A stretch of 64,000 nt of DNA from contig NZ_CP069338.1 of NCBI RefSeq assembly GCF_016859125.1, forward strand, positions 7,193,501-7,257,500, given 5' to 3'. Positions within the stretch are counted from its first letter, which is position 1. Every line of letters starts with the position of its first letter. A program made the translations under genes and the position numbers. The notes below the pieces were generated by a model that was given only the letters and a program-made list of their open reading frames with translations, had not been told where the DNA came from and did not search any database. Positions 1 through 9,308 of this stretch are shown piece by piece. The stretch comes from Archangium violaceum (GTDB taxonomy: Bacteria > Myxococcota > Myxococcia > Myxococcales > Myxococcaceae).

Positions 1-24
1 CGCTGAAGGGCCGTGCCCCCGCGC

Positions 25-702
25 CTACTTGTTCTCGACGCCGACGCGCTGGCCGCCCTGCTTCGCGGTTCCCCAGGAGCCGCGGCGGAAGATCTTCACC
101 TTGCCGCTGCTCGCACTGCCGCTGAGCATGCCGGGGAGGGTGGCCTGGATCGCCTTGCTGCCGGGCGGGTGGTAGACGATGCGCACCTTGCGGCCCGAGG
201 GCAGGTCGCTGCTCGCGTCGATGAGCAGGTAGACGGTGTTGCCCTCGATGTGGATGCGCTCGGGATCTCGCCGGTTGTCGAGCTCGGTGAGCAACTCGCC
301 ATCATCCACGGTGCGGGCCTCGGTCGTGAGCCGCCGGACCTTCACTCGCAGGAAGCTGTCCGACTTCGTGCCGGAGAGATCCCTCGTCCCCTGGACGATG
401 ATGGCCAGGTCCGCGCCGTTCTCGGGGGCCTTGCCGGAGAGCTTCAGGCCCGATTGGGTGCTCGCATCCGTGTCGAGCAACAGGGTGGTGTTGGCGCAGC
501 GGATGCCGCACTCCTGTCCGAAGGGGAGCTTGTCGAAGCGCAGCCGCAGCGCGAAGTCGCTGCCCTGGGGACCCACCGTCCCTTCCACGACCACGGGGCG
601 CTCCTCGTCCGCGGGGGGGGTGTAGCGGAAGGTGGCCCGGTCCTTGGCCACGGCACTCGTGGCGAGCAGGGTCAGGGCCAGGGGGAGCAGGGGGGTCCTC
701 AA
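25..702 (-). CDS. Secreted protein of unknown function
   Basis: About 225 residues. I chose a TTG start at 702 because an AAGGAG Shine-Dalgarno sits about 7 bases upstream and the protein then begins directly with a signal peptide (LRTPLLPLALTLLATSAVA, then KDRATF). The mature part looks like a beta-rich extracytoplasmic domain with two close cysteines (near GQECGIRC) and a long tail rich in charged and beta-branched residues. I do not recognise a family. It converges on nothing in the window and its downstream context is cut by the window start. Inference: a periplasmic or exported protein; the export call is well supported, the function is unknown. Confidence 0.7.
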   Translation of the reverse strand: MRTPLLPLALTLLATSAVAKDRATFRYTPPADEERPVVVEGTVGPQGSDFALRLRFDKLPFGQECGIRCANTTLLLDTDASTQSGLKLSGKAPENGADLAIIVQGTRDLSGTKSDSFLRVKVRRLTTEARTVDDGELLTELDNRRDPERIHIEGNTVYLLIDASSDLPSGRKVRIVYHPPGSKAIQATLPGMLSGSASSGKVKIFRRGSWGTAKQGGQRVGVENK

Positions 703-846
703 GGTGGGGGCTCCTTGGGTAGGGGGAAAAAGGGTCCACATTCAAATGCGAAGCGGTGTTCCACCTCAAGAGCGGTTCCGTGCCCGAGTGCAACGCGTAG
801 AGTGGGGCCGGACGCAGTGGGGCGGAGGCCCGCCCGGAGGATGCCA

Positions 847-1506
847 ATGGAATCGCTGTACGTGCGCCAGTTGAAGCTCGGGCCCATGGACAACTTCGTG
901 TACCTGGTGGGCCCGAAGGACTCGGACGAGGTGCTGGTGGTGGACGCGGCGTGGGACGTGCCCGCCATCGAGCAGGCCCTCGCGCAGGATGGCAAGCGCC
1001 TGGTGGGTGCCTTCGTCTCGCACTGCCACGGCGATCACACCAACGGGCTGCCGGAGCTGCTCTCGCGCCATGACGTGCCGGTGTACGCCCAGCGTGCCGA
1101 GGTGGACTTCTCCGCGGACCTGCGCAACCTCGCCGGAGGCGCGCTGCGTCCGCTGGGACCGGGTGACTCGCTCACGGTGGGCCGCCGGGGCTTCCAGGCG
1201 CTGCACACCCCGGGACATACGCCGGGCTCTCACTGCCTGCTGGCGCAGGATGCGCTGGTGTCGGGCGACACCGTCTTCATCAACGGCTGTGGGCGGTGCG
1301 ACCTGCGAGGGGGAGACCCGGAGGCGATGTACCGCTCGCTGTCACAGGTGCTGCTGAAGGTTCCGGACAGCACCCGGCTCTTCCCCGGGCACGACTACGC
1401 GGACGTGCCGGTGGCGGCCATGGCGGACGTGCGCCAGCACAATCCGTACTTCGCCTTCCCGGACGTGGCCTCCTTCGTGGCCTACCGGATGCGCCCGAGG
1501 CGCTGA
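847..1506 (+). CDS. Metallo-beta-lactamase-fold hydrolase (glyoxalase II-like)
   Basis: A 219-residue cytoplasmic enzyme. It carries the di-metal signature HCHGDH (the HxHxDH motif), then HTPGHTPGS, SGDTVF and LFPGHDY, which supply the remaining His/Asp ligands of the metallo-beta-lactamase fold. The stretch FINGCGRCDL followed by a GDP/AMYRSL segment resembles the glyoxalase II and persulfide dioxygenase (ETHE1) branch, so a thioester or persulfide substrate is plausible, but the sequence does not decide it. ATG at 847 is preferred over ATG at 841 because GGAGG at 836-840 abuts 841 and is correctly spaced for 847. The gene lies alone between minus-strand neighbours. Confidence 0.85.
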   Translation: MESLYVRQLKLGPMDNFVYLVGPKDSDEVLVVDAAWDVPAIEQALAQDGKRLVGAFVSHCHGDHTNGLPELLSRHDVPVYAQRAEVDFSADLRNLAGGALRPLGPGDSLTVGRRGFQALHTPGHTPGSHCLLAQDALVSGDTVFINGCGRCDLRGGDPEAMYRSLSQVLLKVPDSTRLFPGHDYADVPVAAMADVRQHNPYFAFPDVASFVAYRMRPRR

Positions 1507-1509
1507 GCC

Positions 1510-2241
1510 CTACCGGCGGCCGGAGGTCAGCGAGTAGCCCAGGCCCTCGGGGCGCGCGGCGCGCAGGGACCAACGGGCGAAGAGCCCGAGCAGCGCGAGC
1601 GAGACGAACGACCAGAGCCCGGCCCAGGCCCACGAGGGCACGGGGGTGAGGTTGGCGAGCAGGGAGGCGTCGCTGACGGAGCTCGCGGCGCCGTGCCCCA
1701 GGTCCGAGCGCAGATCGAAGGCCACGTAGAGGGCGGTGAAGGCGGCCAGGAGGAGGTTGAGCATGTCCACGCCGCCATCCGGGAGGTACTTCGCCGCGAG
1801 CCCCAGCGCGAGCGCGGTACCCAGGCAGAAGCCCAGGGTGATGCTGTCACCGGCGTACAGCACGCCCATTACCGCGAGGCCCACGCACGCCACGAGGAGC
1901 ACGAGGCGGCGCAATCGGAAGCGGAAGGTGGCGAGCAGCAGGAAGGCACCCGCGAGCGCGCTGCCCACGTACCCCGCGGAGAAGACGGCGACCTGCGCCA
2001 TCATGCTGGCGGGCAGCCGGGACAGACAGGCTCCGGAGTCATTGGCGGAGAGGGTGATGCGGTCCACGGCGCCACCGGCGAGCAGGGTGGCGAGCGCGTG
2101 ACCACTCTCGTGCACCATCACCACCAGCAATTTCAAGGGCCACAGGACGGGCGAGTCCCAGAAGTACCAGCCCGCGCCCAGGAACAGGAGGAGAAGGGCC
2201 ACCCGGCCGAAGTCCAGCTTTGCGCCGCTCGAGGTCTGCAT
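1510..2241 (-). CDS. M50-like membrane metallopeptidase
   Basis: A 243-residue polytopic membrane protein. A hydrophobic N-terminal segment is followed by HESGH (residues about 44-48) inside a membrane helix, the HExxH zinc motif of M50 site-2-type peptidases, with Ala/Leu/Gly-rich helices behind it. M50 enzymes cut membrane-buried substrates. The second M50 motif (NxxPxPxxDG) is not clearly present; a loop with PDGGVDMLN may be its degenerate equivalent, so this belongs to the M50B-like group of unclear activity. The frame extends to 2373, but the extra 44 residues are Pro/Arg-rich and run through a palindromic repeat, so ATG 2241 is the better start. Confidence 0.75.
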   Translation of the reverse strand: MQTSSGAKLDFGRVALLLLFLGAGWYFWDSPVLWPLKLLVVMVHESGHALATLLAGGAVDRITLSANDSGACLSRLPASMMAQVAVFSAGYVGSALAGAFLLLATFRFRLRRLVLLVACVGLAVMGVLYAGDSITLGFCLGTALALGLAAKYLPDGGVDMLNLLLAAFTALYVAFDLRSDLGHGAASSVSDASLLANLTPVPSWAWAGLWSFVSLALLGLFARWSLRAARPEGLGYSLTSGRR

Positions 2242-2334
2242 GCGGGGCCGAAACACGTCCGGGCATGGGTTGTTCCGCGCGCTTCCCTCCGCGCCAGGGA
2301 GGGCCGGGGAGGGAGCGGGCGGACCACGTGTACG

Positions 2335-2372
2335 CCCCCTCTCCCTCTGGGAGGGGGCTGGAGTGCGGGTCA
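2335..2372. repeat. Dispersed palindromic repeat, copy 1
   Basis: CCCTCTCCCTCTGGGAGGGGG followed by CTGGAGTGCGGGT. It is the least conserved of four copies (one A-to-G change in the right arm). It lies in the divergent gap between the M50-like and S46 genes, 65 bases upstream of the S46 start. Confidence 0.7.
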
Positions 2373-2436
2373 TGCCCTTCCGCTTTCGTCAGAGACCATC
2401 GCCAGCGGGCGGAAGAAGCGATAGGGAAGGGGCAAC

Positions 2437-4608
2437 ATGAAGAAGACGCTCCTGTTCCTGTCGCTCATGGCTGCCCCGGCGCTGGCTGGGGAGGGGAAGT
2501 GGACCCCCCAGCAGGTCCTCGAACTCGATCCGGCGTGGCTGAAGGCCCAGGGTCTCCAGGTGTCTCCCAGGAAGCTGTGGGATCCCAAGCGGGGCACGGG
2601 CCTGTTGGCGGGCGCGGTGAACGTGGGTGGTTGCTCGGGGGCCTTCATCTCCGAGTCGGGCCTGGTCATCACCAACCACCACTGTGCCTTCTCCATCATC
2701 CAGGAGCACAGCTCGCCGCAGCGCGATCTCATCACCCAGGGCTTCCTCGCCAAGGGCCGTGAGGAGGAGCTGCCGGGCAAGGGCGCGCGCGTCCAGGTTC
2801 CGCGCAGCTTCACGGACGTGACGAAGGAGATGTTCGCGGCGGTGCCGGCGGGCGCGGATGATCTCGCGCGGCAGAAGGCGATGGAGCGCAAGGAGAAGGA
2901 GCTGGTCGCCGAGTGCGAGCAGCGCCCGGCCACGCGTTGCAAGGTGGCGAGCTTCGACGGCGGGCTGCAGTTCGTGCTGATCGACTCGGTGGAGCTGGCG
3001 GACGTGCGGCTGGTGTACGCGCCGCCGCGCGCGGTGGGTGAGTACGGCGGCGAGGAGGACAACTGGATGTGGCCGCGCCACACCGGTGACTTCGCCATCC
3101 TCCGGGCCTACACGGCTCCGGACGGCTCGGCGGCGCAGTTCAGCGCGCGGAACGTGCCCTACAAGGCCGAGTTCTTCTTCCCGCTGGCCACCCAGGGCGT
3201 GAAGCCGGACGACTTCGTGATGGTGCTGGGCTACCCCGGCATCACCTTCCGCGCGCTGCTCGCGGACGACATGGCCGAGCGCCAGACGCGCTACTACCCG
3301 CGCGTCGTCGACGTCTACGGCGAGCTCATCCGCATCCTCGAGGAGGAGGGGGAGAAGGATCCGGCGGGGAAGATCGCCGTGGCCTCGAGCCTCAAGGGCC
3401 TGCACAACCGCTACAAGAACGCGGGCGGGCAGCTCGCGGGGCTCAAGCGCGGACACATCGTGGAGAAGCAGCGCGAGGCCGAGGCGGCGGTGGTGGCCTG
3501 GGCGGAGAAGCGCAAGGAGTACGCGGGCGCGCTGAAGGCCCGCGCGGAGCTGCTCTCCCTGCAGGCGGAGAAGGGGAAGGGCTTCGAGCGCGAGTTCCTG
3601 CTCGACGTGCTGAAGGGGGGGTCGAAGGGGCCGGCCCTGGCGGTGACGCTGGCGCGGCTGGCGCGGGAGCGGGCGAAGCCGGACCTCGAGCGCGAGCCCG
3701 AGTACATGGACCGTGAGCTGCCCCGGTTGAAGGACCGGCTCGAGCGCGAGCAGAAGAACTTCTTCGCTCCGGCGGACAAGCGGGCCCTCCTCGCGCTGGT
3801 GCGGCGGGCGCAGGCGCTCGGCGCGGGCGAGCGCATCGCGGCGATCGACAAGCACTTCGGCCGCACGTACGCGGAGAAGGAGGTGTCCGCGAAGATCGAC
3901 GCCCTGTACGCCGGCTCGAAGGTGCTGGATCTGGCGGAGCGGCAGAAGATGTCCGGCGAGACGGAGGCGCAGCTCCGGGCGCGGAAGGATCCGCTGCTGG
4001 AGCTGGGCTTCGATCTGGCGACCGAGATGGTGGCGCTGGACGAGCTGAGGGACCGCCGCCTGGGCGCGAACGTGCGGCTGATGCCCGAGTGGCGCAAGGC
4101 GGTGCTGGCGCACGCGGGCAAGCCGGTGGCGCCGGACGCCAACGGCACGCTGCGGGTGACGTTCGCGAAGGTGAAGGGCTACTCGCCTCGGGACGGGGCC
4201 TTCTACACGCCGCAGACGACGCTGGCGGGCGTGATGGAGAAGCACACGGGCCAGGAGCCCTTCAACGTCCCGGAGAAGGTGGCCGCCGCGGCCAACGCGA
4301 AGCGGTACGGGCCCTGGATGGACAAGCGGCTGAAGGACGTGCCGGTGAACTTCCTGGCGGACGCGGACACCACGGGTGGCAACTCGGGCAGCCCCACGGT
4401 GAACGGCAAGGGGCAGCTGGTGGGCGTCAATTTCGACCGCGTGTGGGAGAACGTGGCCAATGACTTCGGCTACAACCCGGATGTGGCGCGCAACGTGAAC
4501 GTGGATGTGCGCTACGTGCTGTGGTTGTTGGATCAGGTCGAGGACGCCGACGGGCTGCTGCGTGAGCTGGGCGTCCGCAAGGGGCCCAAGGCCCAGGAGC
4601 GCCGCTGA
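2437..4608 (+). CDS. S46 family dipeptidyl peptidase (DPP7/DPP11 type)
   Basis: A 723-residue exported serine exopeptidase; the family releases dipeptides from polypeptide N-termini in the periplasm. The signal peptide is MKKTLLFLSLMAAPALA. The chymotrypsin-like triad is visible: His in TNHHC (81/82), Asp218 in HTGDF, and Ser650 in GGNSGSP. The helical domain unique to S46 fills the middle. Arg668, in VNFDR, lies 18 residues after the catalytic Ser, the spacing of Ser655/Arg673 in Porphyromonas DPP11, where that Arg selects Asp or Glu at P1; DPP7 has Gly there. Length (about 700-720) is typical. Start is ATG with AAGGGG upstream. It overlaps the next gene by one base. Confidence 0.92.
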   Translation: MKKTLLFLSLMAAPALAGEGKWTPQQVLELDPAWLKAQGLQVSPRKLWDPKRGTGLLAGAVNVGGCSGAFISESGLVITNHHCAFSIIQEHSSPQRDLITQGFLAKGREEELPGKGARVQVPRSFTDVTKEMFAAVPAGADDLARQKAMERKEKELVAECEQRPATRCKVASFDGGLQFVLIDSVELADVRLVYAPPRAVGEYGGEEDNWMWPRHTGDFAILRAYTAPDGSAAQFSARNVPYKAEFFFPLATQGVKPDDFVMVLGYPGITFRALLADDMAERQTRYYPRVVDVYGELIRILEEEGEKDPAGKIAVASSLKGLHNRYKNAGGQLAGLKRGHIVEKQREAEAAVVAWAEKRKEYAGALKARAELLSLQAEKGKGFEREFLLDVLKGGSKGPALAVTLARLARERAKPDLEREPEYMDRELPRLKDRLEREQKNFFAPADKRALLALVRRAQALGAGERIAAIDKHFGRTYAEKEVSAKIDALYAGSKVLDLAERQKMSGETEAQLRARKDPLLELGFDLATEMVALDELRDRRLGANVRLMPEWRKAVLAHAGKPVAPDANGTLRVTFAKVKGYSPRDGAFYTPQTTLAGVMEKHTGQEPFNVPEKVAAAANAKRYGPWMDKRLKDVPVNFLADADTTGGNSGSPTVNGKGQLVGVNFDRVWENVANDFGYNPDVARNVNVDVRYVLWLLDQVEDADGLLRELGVRKGPKAQERR

Positions 4609-5273
4609 TGTCGGAGAGTGCCGGGAGCGGGCAACCTCCCCTGCCGGTCTTCGGACCGGAGGAGAAGGTGTGCGGCAACTGCAAGCTGTGGGCGGCTCAC
4701 TCGGTGGATCACCGCGGCTGGGTGGGCGTGTGCCGGTTGCAGCCGGAGCGGGGGCTGTTTCCGCCCTCGGCACCTCTCTGCAACAAGTTCCTGCGGCGCG
4801 GGGTGGCCGCGAAGGTGGCCGAGGAGACGGCGCGGCGCGAGCGGTCGGTGCGCGGCGTGGGGCCGGTGGTGCGGCGGCGGGAGCGGGATCCGAACGAAGT
4901 GGTGGACCTGGAAGGGCTGGAGCTGAACATGACGCGCGCGGAGTTGATGGAGCTGATCCGGGAGGCGGTGGGCGAGGGCGGTGAGGCCCCGCTGGCCAAC
5001 AAGTGGGAGGGCGGCACCCTCAAGCTGGTGCCCGGCAAACCGGACGTGCAGGGGAAGGACATCCCCATCGACACCTTCTTCCACAAGATCGTCATGGTCC
5101 GGGACAAGCTTCGGGTGATGGAGCAGAAGCTCAACGCTCACCCGAAGCTGTCGGACGCCGAGAAGGTGGAGATGCAGAGCTACATCACCCGCATCTACGG
5201 CTCACTGACGAGCTTCAACCTCCTGTTCCGCGACAAGGAGGACTTCTTCGTGGGCTCCAAGTCGGAGGACTGA
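4608..5273 (+). CDS. Four-cysteine protein of unknown function
   Basis: A 221-residue protein, probably cytoplasmic, with no signal peptide or membrane segment. The N-terminal part has a Cys-x2-Cys-x19-Cys-x16-Cys arrangement (CGNC at about 22-25, later CRLQ and CNKF), which could hold a zinc or an iron-sulfur centre. The C-terminal half is charged and helical (around FFHKIVMVRDKLRVMEQKL), as in small myxobacterial proteins of no known role. Its start codon overlaps the stop of the S46 peptidase gene (TGATG), so the two are translationally coupled. No function is claimed. Confidence 0.75.
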   Translation: MSESAGSGQPPLPVFGPEEKVCGNCKLWAAHSVDHRGWVGVCRLQPERGLFPPSAPLCNKFLRRGVAAKVAEETARRERSVRGVGPVVRRRERDPNEVVDLEGLELNMTRAELMELIREAVGEGGEAPLANKWEGGTLKLVPGKPDVQGKDIPIDTFFHKIVMVRDKLRVMEQKLNAHPKLSDAEKVEMQSYITRIYGSLTSFNLLFRDKEDFFVGSKSED

Positions 5274-5293
5274 GGCCGGAGGACCGGGCTCAG
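5270..5293. terminator. Candidate bidirectional hairpin between convergent genes
   Basis: CTGAGGCCGG, loop AGGA, CCGGGCTCAG: a 10-base stem with a single mismatch. It spans both stop codons of the converging four-Cys and sigma-factor genes. There is no T-run, so it is a candidate only. Confidence 0.4.
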
Positions 5294-5799
5294 GACTCCA
5301 GGTCGTGCTCCTCCAGCTCGGCCAGGGCCCGCTGGCGGCCCCGGTGCAGGGCGCTCTTCACGGTGCCCTCGGGGATGCGCAGCATGGCGGCGATTTCCGG
5401 GTAGCTGTAGCCGCGCATCTCCCGCAGCCACAGCACCTGGCGCTGCTGCTCACTCACCTTCTCCAGGGCCTCCTCGAAGTGGCGCTGCATCTCGGTGCCC
5501 ACCGCCTGGGCCTCGGGAGAAGCCGGGGCCTCGGGCTCGTGCTGCAACCGCTCGCGGCGCTTGCGGGCGCGCAGCCAGTTGATGCTGCTGTTCACCATCA
5601 CACGATGCAACCACGTGGAACATGCGGAGCGGCCGTCGAATCCGCTGGGGCGTTGAGCCAGGCGGGTGAAGACGTCCTGCACCACGTCCTCCGCGTCATC
5701 CGCGTCGCCCACGATGCGGCGTGCGATGGCCAGCGCCCGTGTGCGGTACTGGCGGTACAGCTCGGCGAATGGGGGAAGGGCAAGAGCCGTGGCATCCAT
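5290..5799 (-). CDS. ECF-type RNA polymerase sigma factor
   Basis: A 169-residue group 4 sigma-70 factor that redirects RNA polymerase to a stress or envelope regulon. Region 2 (residues about 12-80) holds the DAEDVVQDVF segment that binds core polymerase and the -10 element. Region 4 (about 105-160) has the helix-turn-helix around YSYPEIAAMLRIPEGTVKSA, typical of -35 recognition. No anti-sigma gene is adjacent: upstream is a sigma54 activator, and the convergent neighbour shows no zinc anti-sigma motif or membrane helix. Start ATG 5799 follows GAGGAGG. Its 5' leader carries a hairpin that touches the Shine-Dalgarno. Confidence 0.92.
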   Translation of the reverse strand: MDATALALPPFAELYRQYRTRALAIARRIVGDADDAEDVVQDVFTRLAQRPSGFDGRSACSTWLHRVMVNSSINWLRARKRRERLQHEPEAPASPEAQAVGTEMQRHFEEALEKVSEQQRQVLWLREMRGYSYPEIAAMLRIPEGTVKSALHRGRQRALAELEEHDLES

Positions 5800-5806
5800 G
5801 GTTGAG

Positions 5807-5832
5807 CCTCCTCGACACCCTCATCGGGTGTC
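5807..5832 (-). promoter_or_regulatory. Leader hairpin abutting the ECF sigma Shine-Dalgarno
   Basis: On the minus strand, GACACCC, loop GATGA, GGGTGTC (5814-5832) is a perfect 7-base stem directly followed by GAGGAGG (5813-5807) and the start codon. It could modulate translation or be a protein-binding dyad; only the structure is seen. Confidence 0.45.
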
Positions 5833-5897
5833 TGGAAGCTGGAACGAATGGACCACCAAAAGGATCTAATCAGGACGCGCTTCACTCCGCGTCACAC

Positions 5898-7535
<1,638 letters not shown>

Positions 7536-7673
7536 CGAGCACTCCCTGTGAAGTCGCGGGACACTCCTAACCCGTGGAGTATCCGACACGCAACTCCCGG
7601 AACTGATTTTCAGGGTAGAGTCCCTCTGCCCGACCCGGAGAGTAGCGTTCCCAGGGGGAGGGGGGCTGATGCT

Positions 7674-7694
7674 CCCTCTCCCGAAGGGAGAGGG
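7674..7694. repeat. Dispersed palindromic repeat, copy 2
   Basis: CCCTCTCCC, loop GAA, GGGAGAGGG: a perfect 9-base stem with the same arms as the copies near 35.2 and 46.2 kb. It lies 56 bases beyond the gspN stop, before the FHA activator gene, so it may end or trim the gsp transcript. Confidence 0.75.
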
Positions 7695-7749
7695 GAAGGT
7701 GCCGCGAGTCAGTCTCGGAGGCCCCTTTCGTGGTCCTGGCTGGAGGGGA

Positions 7750-8751
7750 TCAACGCAACTGCGGTTGCTGCTGCTGCTGGCGGGCGGGGCCGAAGTTGGG
7801 GCGGTTGAAGAAGCCGCCCAGGTGCGCCACGCGGAACTTCGGGTCGGTCTTGTCCGCGGGCAGGATGGACAGGCCCGCGCCCAGCAGGCCCAGCCGCTTC
7901 ACGAACTCCGGCTCGGCGCGCAGCTTGAAGTCCATGTCCGGCTGGCTCACGTCCAGCCGCTGACCCAACTTCACGGTGCCCGAGCCCTGGACCTCCAGGT
8001 CCTCGCTCTTGGCCTGCAACGCCTCCACGGTGCCCAGCCCCTTCTCGATCTTGATGCGCGCGTCGATGTCACCCAGCGCGATCCTCGGCAGGTCCATTGG
8101 CGTGGGCTGGCCGTACATGGGCACGGTGATGTTGCCGCCCTGGATGAGCAGCCCCTTCGTGTCCAGCGAGAGCTGGCCGTTGGCCTGGCTCAGGTCGGGC
8201 TGGCCGCGGGTCTTCGGGAGGGTGAGGTCGAGCGAGCCGTTCAGCTTGCCCGCCAGGTCCATTCCGCTGAAGCCCTTGAGGTTGCCCGCGGAGGGATCCA
8301 GGTCCGACAGCTTCACCGCCACCTTCACATCGCCCAGCCCGCCGACGTTGCCGCTGAGCGAACCGTTCATCAGGTTCGCGTGGAAGGCCAGGCCCGGGGG
8401 CAGCAGCGAGGGACGCACCGCCACCGAGTCGATGTTGAGCGGCTCTCCCATTTCCTCGGGGCCGGGGAGCATGCCCGTGTTGCTGGCCAGCATGCCGTGC
8501 AGCTCGGGCGTCATCCCGTTGGGCACCTTGCTGAGGCGCACGTTGGTGGCCGTCAGCCCGCGCAGCCCCGGCCGCAGCGAGCCGATGCGCAGCGCGTACC
8601 CCGCGTCCGCCGCCGCGTCCACGGCGCGCCGCCGCAGCGTGTCGTACGGGAAGGTGAGGAACAGGCACAACACGAAGGCCACGAGCGAGAACGCACCGTA
8701 GCCAACGACGAGCTTCCAGCGGGCGATCTTGGTTTCCGCGGCCATGGTCAT
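7750..8751 (-). CDS. gspN: Type II secretion protein GspN
   Basis: A 333-residue inner-membrane-anchored periplasmic protein. One N-terminal membrane helix ([21 protein letters not shown]) is followed by a long beta-rich region typical of GspN/AsmA-like proteins (repeated L-x-G-x-L-x-G patterns such as [15 protein letters not shown] and [11 protein letters not shown]). GspN occurs in only some type II systems and its exact job is not settled. ATG 8751 is chosen because it overlaps the gspM stop as ATGA. It is the last gene of the gsp operon. The C-terminus is Gln-rich (RQQQQQPQ). Confidence 0.85.
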   Translation of the reverse strand: MTMAAETKIARWKLVVGYGAFSLVAFVLCLFLTFPYDTLRRRAVDAAADAGYALRIGSLRPGLRGLTATNVRLSKVPNGMTPELHGMLASNTGMLPGPEEMGEPLNIDSVAVRPSLLPPGLAFHANLMNGSLSGNVGGLGDVKVAVKLSDLDPSAGNLKGFSGMDLAGKLNGSLDLTLPKTRGQPDLSQANGQLSLDTKGLLIQGGNITVPMYGQPTPMDLPRIALGDIDARIKIEKGLGTVEALQAKSEDLEVQGSGTVKLGQRLDVSQPDMDFKLRAEPEFVKRLGLLGAGLSILPADKTDPKFRVAHLGGFFNRPNFGPARQQQQQPQLR

Positions 8752-9305
8752 TGCTTCATCTTGTAGGTGGAGACGGTCGTCCACGCCGTCAGGGTTTCCG
8801 TGGCGTCGCGCGGCTCGAGGCGCAGGCTCTTCACCTTCACCACGCCCGGTCCGCTCTCCACCATGGTCAGGAAGTCATGCAGCTTGCGCAGGTCCACGTC
8901 GGTGAACGTCAGCTCCACCGAGCTCTCGACGATCTGCCCGTCGCCGATGCCCACGTCGTTCTTGGGCGTCATGTTGGGCACGGTCAGCCCCGCCTGGGTG
9001 GCCTTCTCCTCGACGTAGCTCATCAGCCTCACGTCGCTGCCGGTGAGCTGCTGCTCCACCATCTGCCGCTGCTGGGCGGCCTCGCGGTAGCTGGCCGCCA
9101 GCGCCTGCACCTCGCGCAGCTTCGCCAGCTTCTGGTCCGTGCGCTTGCGGTAGTTGCTCGCGCTGTTGGAGAAGGAGAAGAGGATGACGAAGAGCACGAA
9201 GGCCAGCACCGCGCCTCCGGTCCCCAGCACCATCTGGCGCTCGCGGGTGGTCAGCCGGTCGAACCAGGCTCGCGCGTCGTTGAGGAGTCCTCGAAGCTTT
9301 TCCAT
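8748..9305 (-). CDS. gspM: Type II secretion protein GspM
   Basis: A 185-residue bitopic inner-membrane protein of the assembly platform, which partners GspL. The cytoplasmic N-terminus (RAWFDRLTTRERQMVL) is the usual GspM lead-in, followed by one membrane helix (GGAVLAFVLFVILFSF), a coiled-coil stretch (KLAKLREVQALAASYREAAQQ) and a ferredoxin-like periplasmic domain. It begins three bases after the gspL stop and its own stop overlaps gspN, so it is tightly coupled in the operon. Confidence 0.88.
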   Translation of the reverse strand: MEKLRGLLNDARAWFDRLTTRERQMVLGTGGAVLAFVLFVILFSFSNSASNYRKRTDQKLAKLREVQALAASYREAAQQRQMVEQQLTGSDVRLMSYVEEKATQAGLTVPNMTPKNDVGIGDGQIVESSVELTFTDVDLRKLHDFLTMVESGPGVVKVKSLRLEPRDATETLTAWTTVSTYKMKQ

Positions 9306-9308
9306 GTC

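Noticed and set aside
2389-4773. A 794-codon minus-strand frame over the S46 gene
   Set aside because: Arg/His/Leu-rich with no motif; the plus-strand frame has a signal peptide and catalytic triad.
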